Source: Flavitalea plasmicola (GTDB lineage: Bacteria > Bacteroidota > Bacteroidia > Chitinophagales > Chitinophagaceae). From it: a DNA stretch of 64,000 nt. Position numbers and translations under genes: made by a program. Positions 16,028 to 25,569 of this stretch are shown here, piece after piece. Below the pieces are notes generated by a model. The model saw only the letters and a program-made list of their open reading frames with translations. It was not told where the DNA came from and searched no databases. The stretch covers positions 62,001 through 126,000 of the forward strand of contig NZ_JAUOTO010000002.1 of assembly GCF_030546645.1 (NCBI RefSeq), in the 5' to 3' direction. How positions within the stretch are numbered: position 1 is the first letter of the stretch; every line of letters begins with the position of its first letter.

Positions 16028-17155
16028 TTATTTATTTTTCGATTGATGGTTGTTGGAACAGGTGATATCGATCTGCAGCACCTCCCCTCCTCCGGGGCCT
16101 TTCCCAAAACCCCAATTGGAAACATATAATTTCTCGTCGGGCCCGAAGGTCATGGCAGTCGGCAAGTTCAATCCGGTGACGATGGCTTTTCTGCCTCCGC
16201 GGGGGTCAAGCCGGATGATATCGCCTGTGCCGGGCGTGGGGAAGGGATTGCCTGTCGTATTTTCCAACACGTACAGCGCGCCGGCCTTATCGATGGCGAT
16301 ACCCAGGATCGTGGAGAACCCGGTGTCCACGATATGAATGTCACCGGCCATGGAGATCTTGTAAATTTTGGACTTCCCTGTTATAGGGAATACGTCCAGG
16401 TTGCCGACATAAAAGAAGCCGTTGTGAAATACCATTGCCGTAGGAACGACGTGTCCCTGGCTGGCGGAGATGTCGACCACCCGGCGGACATCGCCTGATC
16501 TAGAGATCCTGTCCAGCTCTCCGTGGTTGGGTTCAATTGCAAAGAGATCCCCTCCTACTGTCACCATACTATACCAGGTGCCGTCCGGCTCGAAATCTTC
16601 CTCTTCGGGCGCTTTCACGGGATGGCTCATCTGGAAAGCGCTGAGATCGGCAAACGTCTTCCAGGACCGGTCGGGGTTGATCTTTATGACACCGTTGGGT
16701 ATAGAGGGAACCCCGTGTGAACAACCGGCGCCTGCCAGCAGCGCATAAAGCGTGTTGTTGAAAAAAGACACATCCGCCACCCCTAAGATATCGCCTAACG
16801 CGTTTATGCTGGAAGGCAGGCTGTCCACATAAGTGGTACGGACTCCGTCCCAATTGACCCTGGATATGCGGGCTCCGGTGGGGCTGCCCCTATAAGGACC
16901 GACGGGGGGTATGACCTGCGCACAGCCCATGCTGCTGTCCATACCTCCAATGCCGGCCTCGGCGACATACAGATATCCGTCGGGACCGAACTTGAGGCCT
17001 CTTGGATTATTGAACCCGGTGGAGAATACCGAGGCTGTACCGACAACATCCTCCGGCTTACAATCGCAAAATGATGGTAAATTTTTTCTGCAGGAAGATA
17101 ACATAAGTGTGAGGGCGAAGAAGATGCTCACTCTGGAGTATAACGATGTTTCCAT
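16028..17155 (-). CDS. ScyD/ScyE-like beta-propeller lipoprotein
   Basis: A 375-residue protein. The ATG at 17155 (METSLYSRVSIFFALTLMLSSC) gives a lipoprotein signal and is preferred over a start 57 bp upstream. The body is an NHL/six-bladed-propeller repeat protein of the ScyD/ScyE type: FNNPRGLKFGPDGYLYVAEAG, RISRVNWDG, SINALGDILGVADVSF, TILGIAIDKAGALYVLENTTG, LNLPTAMTFGPDEKLYVSNWG. ScyD and ScyE were named from the cyanobacterial scytonemin cluster, but homologues in other phyla have no known reaction. It is a single-gene unit with its own terminator. Confidence 0.8.
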   Translation of the reverse strand: METSLYSRVSIFFALTLMLSSCRKNLPSFCDCKPEDVVGTASVFSTGFNNPRGLKFGPDGYLYVAEAGIGGMDSSMGCAQVIPPVGPYRGSPTGARISRVNWDGVRTTYVDSLPSSINALGDILGVADVSFFNNTLYALLAGAGCSHGVPSIPNGVIKINPDRSWKTFADLSAFQMSHPVKAPEEEDFEPDGTWYSMVTVGGDLFAIEPNHGELDRISRSGDVRRVVDISASQGHVVPTAMVFHNGFFYVGNLDVFPITGKSKIYKISMAGDIHIVDTGFSTILGIAIDKAGALYVLENTTGNPFPTPGTGDIIRLDPRGGRKAIVTGLNLPTAMTFGPDEKLYVSNWGFGKGPGGGEVLQIDITCSNNHQSKNK

Positions 17156-17300
17156 AAACAATTTTTTAGTTTTGCTTAATGATAGGAGTTGATAACAAAT
17201 TATACTTTGCAAAGATGGCGTGGGAGAGATAAGCCAATCATGATCGGGCGGCTAAGCTATCTAAAATAAAGAGGAACCTATTGTATAAATGCGCCATTTT

Positions 17301-18113
17301 TTATCCGGCATAGAGAAAATGATCAAAGACAGTGATGGACCGGAAATATTCCCCTGGCGTCTTTCCCGTAAATTTTTTGAATTCGTGGAAGAAATGAGCC
17401 TGATCGGCGTATTCCAGCTTTTGAGCAATATCTTTCCAGGCAGATATGGGCTGATGGATGATCAGCTCCAATACATTTTTGATGCGGGCAATGCATGAAA
17501 AGCTCTTGGGTGATAGTCCTACCTGACCGATGAAATGACGCTCCAGATTCCTTTTACTCATGTTCACCTCCCTGGCCAATTGATTCACCGTGAGATTTCC
17601 GCCCTGGCTGAGCATAAGCCGGCTTGCATATTCGATGCGGTCGGCATACTGCACCGGATGCTGTGGAAGTTTTTCCAGCAGCAAGGCTTCAATGGCTGCG
17701 ATCCTTTTTTCCGTCGTATCGCTGCAGAAAACGTTGCGAACGGCCACTTCATCCTGCTGGCTGCAGAGCAGCTCGAAATCAATGCTCCTGTCGGCAAAGA
17801 GCTGCATAGGAATTCCAAAGAGCCGGTACATTCCCGTGGCCTTAAATAAGACGGTGATCAGATCGAGATCCTCTTTGAAATGGACGGCGACCGGCTTTTG
17901 CAGCTGCCCCAGCACAAAGCTCCTGATCGTCGAAGCATCGGGAACCAGGGAAGACTGTATGCTGCCACCAAAGATAAAACCAAGGCCCTGGATATTGCCA
18001 GGAACAAGCTGCTGCTGCCAGTGAGCGCACCGGCTGCCTTTCATATGTAAATAACAATTCACATAAGGCTCCAAGGCAATGCAAGGGGTATAAGCGCGAA
18101 ATTCGTATCTCAT
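17301..18113 (-). CDS. AraC family transcriptional regulator
   Basis: The 270 residues have an N-terminal sensing region of the kind often called DUF6597 (FRAYTPCIALEPYVNCYLHM) and a C-terminal double helix-turn-helix of AraC type (LTVNQLAREVNMSKRNLERHF, GLSPKSFSCIARIKNVLEL, DIAQKLEYADQAHFFHEFKKF, KTPGEYF). It is divergent from the EF-G paralogue with 148 bp between them; neither its target nor its effector can be told from sequence. Confidence 0.92.
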   Translation of the reverse strand: MRYEFRAYTPCIALEPYVNCYLHMKGSRCAHWQQQLVPGNIQGLGFIFGGSIQSSLVPDASTIRSFVLGQLQKPVAVHFKEDLDLITVLFKATGMYRLFGIPMQLFADRSIDFELLCSQQDEVAVRNVFCSDTTEKRIAAIEALLLEKLPQHPVQYADRIEYASRLMLSQGGNLTVNQLAREVNMSKRNLERHFIGQVGLSPKSFSCIARIKNVLELIIHQPISAWKDIAQKLEYADQAHFFHEFKKFTGKTPGEYFRSITVFDHFLYAG

Positions 18114-18261
18114 TGCTACTCCATTTACCGTCTACCTTGTATACCAGCGAGGTTTATATACCTAAATTTAAATATATTTATTGATGCACCATTATTTATT
18201 CTGTTAGGCCGCCGTCCGATCAACGAATATTTTCCGTAACTTAATAGGAAATTCGCTTGCC

Positions 18262-20406
18262 ATGACTAGCTTCGACACCTCTCACGTCAAGAACATAGTC
18301 CTGTTAGGCCATGCCGGCTCCGGCAAGTCTACCCTCGCCGAATGCATGCTCTTTGAAGCAGGACTTCTCACCCGCCGCGGCACCATCGAAGAAAAGAACA
18401 CTGTCAGTGACTTTTACGAGCTGGAACAGCAACGCGGCAACTCCATTTTCTCCAAACTCCTCCATACCCAATGGCGGGGCTACAAGATCAACATCCTCGA
18501 CACGCCCGGCTATGACGATTTCGTGGGGGAGGTGGTATCGGCCCTGCGTGTGGCGGACACCGGGGTCTTGTTGCTCAACGCCGTTTTCGGAGTGGAAGTA
18601 GGCGCCGACCTCATCTGGGAATATACGGAGCGGTTCAAAACCCCCATCCTGCTGGCTGTCAATAAGCTGGACCAGGACAAGGCGGATTTCGACGCCACGG
18701 TCAACCAGGCCCGGGACCATTTCGGTCCCAATGTCGTCGTCGTGCAATACCCTTTGAACCAGGGGCTGGGGTTCGACTCCATCATCGATGTCCTCCGGAT
18801 GACCCAATACAAATTCCCCGGAGAGGGGGGCAAGCCGGAAAAGCTGCCGATACCCGATGAAGAGCGGGAAAAAGCAGACCGTCTTCACAAGGAATTGATC
18901 GAGGCCATCGCGGGCAACGACGAGACCCTCATGGAAAAATACTTCGACAAAGGAGAGCTGGATGAGGATGAAATGCGGGAAGGGCTGAAAAAAGCCATGA
19001 TCAACCATGACCTGTTCCCTCTTTTCTGTCTCTCCGCCAAAAGGAATATGGGCAGCGGCCGTATCATGGGCTTTATCGACAATGTATGTCCCTGCCCTGC
19101 TGAAATGCCGCCACAGCAAACACTGGGCGGAGACCTCCTGCCCTGTGATCCCGAAGGACCTCCCTGCATCTTTATCTATAAGACCATGTCGGAAGCGCAC
19201 ATCGGGGATATGAGCTTTTTCAAGGTCTTTTCCGGCACGGTGAAATCCGGGATGGAGCTGGTGAACGAATCCAATGGCGTCACCGAAAAGCTCAACCAGC
19301 TCTTTGTCGTGGAAGGCAGCAAACGGACGGCCGTCAACCAGCTGACTGCCGGGGACATCGGCGCCACCATCAAGCTGAAACATACCCATGTCAATAATAC
19401 TCTCCATGCCCGGGGGAAGAACTACGAGCTTGCCCCCATCGCTTTCCCTCCTCCCCTGTTGAGCATTGCCATCGAGCCGGCACAAAAAGGAGACGAAGAG
19501 AAGCTTTCCATGGCCCTTCACCAGGTGCGGGAAGAGGATCCCACGGTCATCGTGGAAGTCTCCCAGGAGCTCAGGCAGACCCTTTTGCATTGCCAGGGAG
19601 AGCTGCATCTTTCCGTCATCAAGTGGAAGCTGGAACATATCTCCAAAAACCTGCACGTAAATTTCGGCAAGCCCCGCATCCCTTACCGGGAGACCATCCG
19701 GAAGATGGTGCAGTCCAGCTATCGTCACAAGAAACAATCCGGCGGCGCGGGGCAGTTCGGGGAAGTATACATGCAGGTGGAGCCCTGGTATGAAGGCATG
19801 CCTGATCCCAAAGGGCTCTCCGTACGCGGGAGAGAGGAATATATCCTGGACTGGGGGGGCAAGCTGGTATTCCTCAACTGCATCGTGGGAGGAGCCATCG
19901 ACACCAGATTCCTCCCCTCCATCCTGAAAGGCGTCATGGAAAAAATGCATGAAGGCCCCCTGACAGGATCCTATGTCCGGGATGTGCGGGTGATCGTCTA
20001 CGATGGGAAGATGCATCCCGTGGACTCCAATGACATCTCCTTTAAAATTGCGGGGCTCATGGCCTTTAAGCAGGCATTCCAACAAGCCGACCCGCAGATC
20101 CTGGAGCCTATCTATACCGTGACGGTGCTGTGTCCCGATGACCAGACGGGAGGCATCATCAGCGACCTGCAGAGCCGCCGCGCCCTCATTGAAGGCATGG
20201 ATGCCGAAGGGCATTTCACCAAGATCATCGGGCGGGTGCCCCTGGCAGAGATGCACGACTTCTCCTCTTCGCTCCGGAGCCTTACACAGGGCAGGGCCAG
20301 GTATAGAATGGAATTCCTGGAATACGCTGCCATGCCTCCCGACATGCAGCGGAGGCTGATCGACGAATACAGTAAGGTCACTGCGCATCACCATCAGGAA
20401 GCGTAG
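18262..20406 (+). CDS. EF-G paralogue with altered GTPase motifs (EF-G2-like)
   Basis: The 714 residues cover all EF-G domains, ending with the domain IV/V pattern (SYRHKKQSGGAGQFGEVYMQVEP, FLPSILKGVMEKM, GRVPLAEMHDFSSSLRSLTQGRA). G1 GHAGSGKS (16-23) and G4 NKLD (134-137) are intact. Switch I, normally EQERGITI, reads EQQRGNSI (55-62), and G3, normally DTPGHVDF, reads DTPGYDDF (80-87), so the catalytic His is replaced by Tyr. It is therefore not the main fusA product. From general knowledge, Bacteroides has an EF-G paralogue (EF-G2) that lacks normal GTPase activity and acts under starvation; orthology here is an inference. Confidence 0.88.
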   Translation: MTSFDTSHVKNIVLLGHAGSGKSTLAECMLFEAGLLTRRGTIEEKNTVSDFYELEQQRGNSIFSKLLHTQWRGYKINILDTPGYDDFVGEVVSALRVADTGVLLLNAVFGVEVGADLIWEYTERFKTPILLAVNKLDQDKADFDATVNQARDHFGPNVVVVQYPLNQGLGFDSIIDVLRMTQYKFPGEGGKPEKLPIPDEEREKADRLHKELIEAIAGNDETLMEKYFDKGELDEDEMREGLKKAMINHDLFPLFCLSAKRNMGSGRIMGFIDNVCPCPAEMPPQQTLGGDLLPCDPEGPPCIFIYKTMSEAHIGDMSFFKVFSGTVKSGMELVNESNGVTEKLNQLFVVEGSKRTAVNQLTAGDIGATIKLKHTHVNNTLHARGKNYELAPIAFPPPLLSIAIEPAQKGDEEKLSMALHQVREEDPTVIVEVSQELRQTLLHCQGELHLSVIKWKLEHISKNLHVNFGKPRIPYRETIRKMVQSSYRHKKQSGGAGQFGEVYMQVEPWYEGMPDPKGLSVRGREEYILDWGGKLVFLNCIVGGAIDTRFLPSILKGVMEKMHEGPLTGSYVRDVRVIVYDGKMHPVDSNDISFKIAGLMAFKQAFQQADPQILEPIYTVTVLCPDDQTGGIISDLQSRRALIEGMDAEGHFTKIIGRVPLAEMHDFSSSLRSLTQGRARYRMEFLEYAAMPPDMQRRLIDEYSKVTAHHHQEA

Positions 20407-20477
20407 ATGGGTCACCGGTCTGCCGCCAGGCCCCGGTGGGACTTTATTGGAAGCGATTGCGTAGATTTACGGTTAAT

Positions 20478-21005
20478 ATGAAAGTCCTGTTCTTTGCCTT
20501 GGTACTACTATCTGCCGTTTGTACGTATGGGCAGACCGGCTACCCTGTCCCTCCCAACAGCGATACCAGGTTGTTCTATATCCAGCACAGCGATAACTAT
20601 AACACGTACGTGTATGACGCCAGAATGAAAGACACCACTATCCTGACGGATGACCCCCTGGATATTTACAGGATCGTCTATACGGAAGGCGGGAAAAAGA
20701 AACCTTTATCCGGCATCCAAAGAAAAATGGCCTATGGAATGGAGGTGAAATACCTGGCCCGGAATTCATATGAGATGAACCTGGCGGCTTCCAAAAGACT
20801 AAAATTCTATCTTATTCTGGATAGCCATGCCAGGCCTGTGGTTTACATCCAGGTAAATAACAGGAAAATGTATCTCGACAAAATGTTCATCAAAATTAAA
20901 GACGGGTCGTTGGGTTTAAGTGTAAAGGCTGAATATGTCCTGTTCACCGGCAAGGACTTTTCCACCGGGGAGCCCGTGACGGAGAAAGTCATTCCGAAAG
21001 GCTGA
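20478..21005 (+). CDS. DUF4833-like secreted protein
   Basis: A 175-residue protein. The ATG at 20478 begins a signal peptide (MKVLFFALVLLSAVCTYGQ) and is preferred over an earlier in-frame start. The mature part (LFYIQHSDNYNTYVYDAR, DPLDIYRIVYTEGG, LSGIQRKMAYGMEVKY) fits the DUF4833 pattern. The function is unknown; it is probably periplasmic. It follows the EF-G paralogue by 71 bp in the same direction and may share its transcript. Confidence 0.75.
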   Translation: MKVLFFALVLLSAVCTYGQTGYPVPPNSDTRLFYIQHSDNYNTYVYDARMKDTTILTDDPLDIYRIVYTEGGKKKPLSGIQRKMAYGMEVKYLARNSYEMNLAASKRLKFYLILDSHARPVVYIQVNNRKMYLDKMFIKIKDGSLGLSVKAEYVLFTGKDFSTGEPVTEKVIPKG

Positions 21006-21010
21006 TGACC

Positions 21011-21064
21011 AGGACATGCGCCATCAGGAGGACATGCGTGGTCGGGAGGACATGCGCCATCAGG
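21011..21064. repeat. Three tandem 18-bp repeats
   Basis: AGGACATGCGCCATCAGG, AGGACATGCGTGGTCGGG and AGGACATGCGCCATCAGG in direct tandem, followed by a partial AGGATTAGGA. They lie in the 104-bp gap between the DUF4833-like gene and ung. Confidence 0.8.
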
Positions 21065-21109
21065 AGGATTAGGAAGATTATCCTATCTTAGGCCCCTAAA
21101 CATCCATGC

Positions 21110-21790
21110 ATGGACGTAAAAATAGAAGAAAGCTGGAAAGAGGTGCTTAAGCAGGAGTTTACCAAACCCTATTTCCTGCAGGCCACCACCCATCTTAAGT
21201 CGGAAAGAATGGCCGGCAGGACGATCTACCCGCCGGGGAGTCTAATCTTCAATGCGTTTAATACTACTCCATTCGATGAGCTGAAGGTTGTCATACTGGG
21301 GCAGGACCCCTATCATGGACCCGGACAGGCCCATGGGCTCAGCTTCTCCGTTCAGAAAGGCATTCCACCGCCCCCTTCTCTTGTCAATATTTTTAAGGAA
21401 TTGAGGAACGACCTGGGGATACCTATCCCCAATCACGGCAACCTGACCCACTGGGCGGAACAGGGCGTCATGCTGTTGAATGCGTCCCTCACCGTCCGGG
21501 CCAATGAACCAATGAGCCATGCGGGCATCGGCTGGGCCGAATTCACCAATGCCGTCATCCAAAAGATCTCCGACATGAAAGACCACTGCGTATTCATGTT
21601 ATGGGGAAAATTCGCGCAGGAAAAGCAAAGCCTGGTGGATGAGACGAAGCACCTGGTGCTGAAAGCCGCGCACCCCTCCCCTTTCTCTGCGGATAAGGGG
21701 TTCTTTGGCTGCAAACATTTTTCCAAGGCCAATGCCTGGCTGGAGGACAAAGGTATCACCCCCATCGACTGGAAGCTGGAAAACATATGA
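21110..21790 (+). CDS. ung: Uracil-DNA glycosylase, family 1
   Basis: Removes uracil from DNA as the first step of base excision repair. The 226 residues carry the family-1 motifs: [18 protein letters not shown] (catalytic Asp66), the uracil-binding core LLNASLTV and the minor-groove loop HPSPFSA near residue 185. Length matches the family. Its stop overlaps the start of the plsC-like gene by 4 bp (ATGA), so the two are translationally coupled. A second, unrelated uracil glycosylase (SMUG2 type) is encoded at 57506. Confidence 0.96.
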   Translation: MDVKIEESWKEVLKQEFTKPYFLQATTHLKSERMAGRTIYPPGSLIFNAFNTTPFDELKVVILGQDPYHGPGQAHGLSFSVQKGIPPPPSLVNIFKELRNDLGIPIPNHGNLTHWAEQGVMLLNASLTVRANEPMSHAGIGWAEFTNAVIQKISDMKDHCVFMLWGKFAQEKQSLVDETKHLVLKAAHPSPFSADKGFFGCKHFSKANAWLEDKGITPIDWKLENI

Positions 21791-22581
21791 CTGATAAAGA
21801 CCAACAGAAAAAAAACTTCGAAGGCGGCCGTATCCAACAGTCGGGCCCTGGTGACTTCATCTGGAGCCTGTGGGCCGTCTGGGTCATCATTATCTTCGTC
21901 GTCACGATGCTGCTGTTCCTGATCCCCTTCCTGCTCTTCTGCTATTTCAGAAAGGACCCGCAAAAGACACGAAGCTTCATCCGTATGTCACGGGTATGGA
22001 TGAATGTTTTTCTGCCGCTGGCCGGCTGCCCGTTGCGGGTGAAAGGAAGAGAAAATTTCCGGAAAGGCGAGACCTATATTGTCGTTTGCAACCACAATGC
22101 CCTGGTAGACGTCCCGGTCTCTACTCCCTTTATTCCCGGCGGCAATAAGACGATCGCGAAAATAGAAATGGCGAAGGTTCCCATTTTTGGCCTCATGTAC
22201 AGGACCGGCAGCGTGCTGGTGGACCGTAAAGATGAGAACAGCCGAAGGGACAGCTTTGCCAGAATGAAAGAAGTGCTGGAGATGGGCCTCCACATGTGTC
22301 TCTACCCCGAAGGGACCCGTAATAAGACGGATCAGCCCCTGAAAGAATTCCACAATGGCGCCTTCCGGCTGGCCCTGCACACGGGCAAGGCTATCATCCC
22401 CGCCCTTATCTTCAACAGCCGGAAGATCATGCCGGCAGGCAAGACCTTTTATTTCCGCCCCCACCGGCTGGCGATGCATTTTCTACCCCCTGTGGTCCCC
22501 GCGCCGGGGGAGACGGTGGAGAGCCTCAAACAGCGGGTGTTCGAGATCATGAAGGATTATTATTTGCAGCATGCTTACTGA
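21787..22581 (+). CDS. 1-acyl-sn-glycerol-3-phosphate acyltransferase (PlsC family)
   Basis: Transfers an acyl chain to lysophosphatidic acid in phospholipid synthesis, at the inner membrane. The 264 residues have a long hydrophobic segment (29-53), motif I NHNALVD (102-108, the catalytic H-x4-D) and motif III YPEGTRN. It overlaps ung at its start and converges with the LptD gene, whose last 7 bp it overlaps. Other PlsC-family acyl acceptors are possible. Confidence 0.9.
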   Translation: MTDKDQQKKNFEGGRIQQSGPGDFIWSLWAVWVIIIFVVTMLLFLIPFLLFCYFRKDPQKTRSFIRMSRVWMNVFLPLAGCPLRVKGRENFRKGETYIVVCNHNALVDVPVSTPFIPGGNKTIAKIEMAKVPIFGLMYRTGSVLVDRKDENSRRDSFARMKEVLEMGLHMCLYPEGTRNKTDQPLKEFHNGAFRLALHTGKAIIPALIFNSRKIMPAGKTFYFRPHRLAMHFLPPVVPAPGETVESLKQRVFEIMKDYYLQHAY

Positions 22582-25385
22582 GCGTAGAAGTATTTCGTCC
22601 GATTGATCTTCAGGTCCTGCAGGATACCTGACTTGGGACTGATGGTAAAGCTGAAGAAATGGTTGTAGCCCACGGGGGTCACGTTGATCGACATCTGCCA
22701 GCAGTGCATATCCCGGGAAATGGATGCGGTGAGCGTCTGCATCTTTGCATATTTGACGTCATAGTAGCCCGTGAGCCCTATCTTCCATTTTTCCGTGAGG
22801 TTGAAATCCCCGCTCCAGTTGATGGAAGAAGATATCGTCTTATCATAGCCGCTGTAGTCGGCCCGTCTTGTCGTGGAATAGTTAAGCGAAAAAGACAGAT
22901 TGAGGGACCAGGGAATATTGAAATCCGCGAATTGACCGGGGTTTTGACGGATATAGTTCAGCTGGGCCTGCTGCTCTTCCATGGTCATGGGTATCTGGTC
23001 CTTCTCGAGGGCCTGCTTGTCCTTTTCCAGCTTATCATCCTTGGGCTTGCTTTTAAAGCTGGTGGAGATAGCCAGGTTGCCACCCGTGATGCGGCCTATG
23101 GACTGTCCTCTTGTCCAGGCATAATATTTCGTGGGCCGGCCGGCGGAGTCTGCGTATGGATTCAGCGTAGCGCCGCCAGTGATATTGATCTTCTGCAGGA
23201 GGGTGCTACGGAAATAAAAAGTAATGGGGGACAGCTTCATGGAATCGGCCAGGTAGTTGTAGCTGCCGTTGAAGCCGAATCCGTCGATGATGGTGATCTT
23301 TTTGATACCGGCGTCTGAGGTATCCTTCTTCGAGCGGGTCTTTATTTCGATGTGGTTGTCCAGTCCAAAGGATATACCGCCGAAAACGCCTTCTCCGAAA
23401 GGACTATACGTGGCGCCTTTGTAAAAAGTTTCGCGCGTCATGCCTGTTTCATGCGTGGAACTGTCCGTCCAGGGAGTCTTCAGGTCGTAATAGCCGCTGC
23501 GGGCAAGGTCCGGTGTATAGCTGAAGCTGACCGTGGGCCGGATGACATGACGGATACCCATCAGGGAACTTTTCTTGCCGAAATTCTGGAAGGTACCGAA
23601 GATGGCGGTGCTCAGGCTAAGGCTGAAGGAAACATTCTCCATGGAATAGATACCTTTCTGGATCGTCACCGTGTCCACTTTATTCTTAGCCGAATCATAT
23701 ACCTGGATCAGTCTCCGGGAAAAGATCTTATTGGCAAAGCTCATACCGGGCGTGACCTGGATGGGGCCTTTCAGCGGCAGGGCCAGGCTGATGGGCACGC
23801 TGTTCTGGGCGCCCCACTGGAAGGTGTCGATGATCTTCTTAAAATTAGCGGCCGAATCATAGAAGGTTACGCCACCCGAGATATTCGTGGTCAGGCCGAC
23901 GCCCAGCTTTTCATACCATTTGGGCGTGCCGACAAAGTCCTTCTTCTGTAAAGGATAGATCGTAGGCGCGGTGAACGCCAGGTTAGGCAAGCTGACCTGG
24001 ATCTGCTTGCTTTGGTTGTTCTGGCTGTGGGTAGCGCCCACCGTCAGGTTGTACTTCCCGTCCCAGGTCTTGGAATAGGTGATGGAAGACCCCAGCTGGT
24101 TGTTATAATTGGCGGTGGGATTATTCGGAAGATAAGAATTGTACTTCGTGGACATCACGTTGACATTCGCGGAAAAGTTGGTGCCTGGTCTTGCCTTGGC
24201 GTCCACTGTATGACCCCAGTTAAGGCTCCATGTCCTGCTGTTGGTATATTCATCTTTGCCTGAGCTGGTCAATAAACGCGTGTTCTGCAGGGCGAAATTC
24301 AACTGGCCGCTGTACCGGTACCGCTTTCGATAGGTGGGCGTGACGTAGATATTCCACCCTCCGTAGGAATAAAGGTTGGTCCTCAGTGTAACGTCGAAAT
24401 AATCGTTGATCACCTTGTAATAGCCCAGTCCTTCCAGACCAATCCCCGCCTGGTCGCTGGTGGTGAACTGGGGAGGGAGCAATCCGGAATGACGGCCGGT
24501 GGAGATCGGGAAGAAGCCAAACGGGATATAGATCGGGATGGGCACGCCTTCGAACTCCGGATGGATGGGTCCCGTAATGGCAAACTTCTTATTGATCAGC
24601 TTCATCTTGTTGGTGCGGAAGGCAAAGTGGGGCGTGTCGAGGTTACATGTGGTGAAAATGCCCCGGTAAGCGTAATATTCTTCGGGGCTGATCTTCTTCA
24701 TTTTTTCCGCATGCACGAACATATCGGATCCGGCCGTGGTATAGGTGTGCTGGGTAAGCCCTTTCTGGCTCTTGATATTGTATAGTATGGTATCGGACGT
24801 CATTGTATTCTCCGCCTGCACCATTTTGGGCATGCCGATGACAGTGCCTGCCGTGTCTTTGGTGGGTGTGGCGGTCACCAGGTTACGCTGCTGATCATAC
24901 TCGATCTTGTAAGCTGTGAGGTCCGCATCCTTATATTTGGCATTCGCTTTATTATATAATGTGATATTCTTAGTGGGGATATCCATGACGACGGAGTCGG
25001 ATGCCTTATAGTCGATGGCCGCCTCCATGGTGTCCTTGCTGATCTTATAATCCGGCGTATCCACCACCTGACGGCGCAGCGAATCGGGGATGGTGTCGCT
25101 GCCCAGCCTGAGCAGGTTGGCCCCTGCGGTATCACCTGCCTTTAAGAGCGAGTCGAGCCGCGATGAGTCCAAACGGGAGGGAACAGTATCCTTATCCTTC
25201 CGGAACGGGGCACGGGGCTGCAGAAAGCCGGGTTTGATGGTGTCCACGCAAGGTGTGAATATTTTGTAAAAACGTGTAGTGGACGAATAATTTGCAGGAC
25301 TATTGAACGTTACTGAAAAGAATATAGCAGTAAAAATCAATGTCAGTGGATATTTTGAGCTAATTTTGCGTCCGTTCATATTCAT
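22575..25385 (-). CDS. LptD-like lipopolysaccharide assembly outer membrane protein
   Basis: About 936 residues from ATG 25385 (a second ATG lies at 25379), with a signal segment (LTLIFTAIFFSVTF). An N-terminal linker is followed by an OstA-type beta-jellyroll (YKASDSVVMDIPTKNITLYNKANAKY, TSDTILYNIKSQKGLTQHTYT) and a large C-terminal barrel of the LptD/OstA_C type (YIPFGFFPISTGRHSGLLPPQF, LNFALQNTRLLTS). It should be the outer-membrane translocon for LPS or lipooligosaccharide. It is divergent from the amidase, MlaD-like and OstA-like genes, an arrangement that joins lipid export to wall remodelling. Confidence 0.88.
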   Translation of the reverse strand: MNMNGRKISSKYPLTLIFTAIFFSVTFNSPANYSSTTRFYKIFTPCVDTIKPGFLQPRAPFRKDKDTVPSRLDSSRLDSLLKAGDTAGANLLRLGSDTIPDSLRRQVVDTPDYKISKDTMEAAIDYKASDSVVMDIPTKNITLYNKANAKYKDADLTAYKIEYDQQRNLVTATPTKDTAGTVIGMPKMVQAENTMTSDTILYNIKSQKGLTQHTYTTAGSDMFVHAEKMKKISPEEYYAYRGIFTTCNLDTPHFAFRTNKMKLINKKFAITGPIHPEFEGVPIPIYIPFGFFPISTGRHSGLLPPQFTTSDQAGIGLEGLGYYKVINDYFDVTLRTNLYSYGGWNIYVTPTYRKRYRYSGQLNFALQNTRLLTSSGKDEYTNSRTWSLNWGHTVDAKARPGTNFSANVNVMSTKYNSYLPNNPTANYNNQLGSSITYSKTWDGKYNLTVGATHSQNNQSKQIQVSLPNLAFTAPTIYPLQKKDFVGTPKWYEKLGVGLTTNISGGVTFYDSAANFKKIIDTFQWGAQNSVPISLALPLKGPIQVTPGMSFANKIFSRRLIQVYDSAKNKVDTVTIQKGIYSMENVSFSLSLSTAIFGTFQNFGKKSSLMGIRHVIRPTVSFSYTPDLARSGYYDLKTPWTDSSTHETGMTRETFYKGATYSPFGEGVFGGISFGLDNHIEIKTRSKKDTSDAGIKKITIIDGFGFNGSYNYLADSMKLSPITFYFRSTLLQKINITGGATLNPYADSAGRPTKYYAWTRGQSIGRITGGNLAISTSFKSKPKDDKLEKDKQALEKDQIPMTMEEQQAQLNYIRQNPGQFADFNIPWSLNLSFSLNYSTTRRADYSGYDKTISSSINWSGDFNLTEKWKIGLTGYYDVKYAKMQTLTASISRDMHCWQMSINVTPVGYNHFFSFTISPKSGILQDLKINRTKYFYAQ

Positions 25386-25569
25386 ACAACCGGGGGTTCG
25401 TCCTGTTGGCGGACGCACAAAAATAGCTATTACAGCCATAAGAATATGTGAAGATTCCGGAGAAAAATGCGAACAACTGGATTTTCACATAAAATTTAAT
25501 CCAATTGTTCGGAATATTTGATGTCGGGCCTTCGGCCATCGAACCTTTGGTCCGATCTGTAAATTAACA

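Noticed and set aside
18304..20415. A 703-codon open frame antisense to the EF-G paralogue
   Set aside because: It covers the EF-G gene almost exactly, its product is rich in His, Gly and Asp with no family pattern, and EF-G domains on the other strand are unmistakable. It is a GC-driven shadow.
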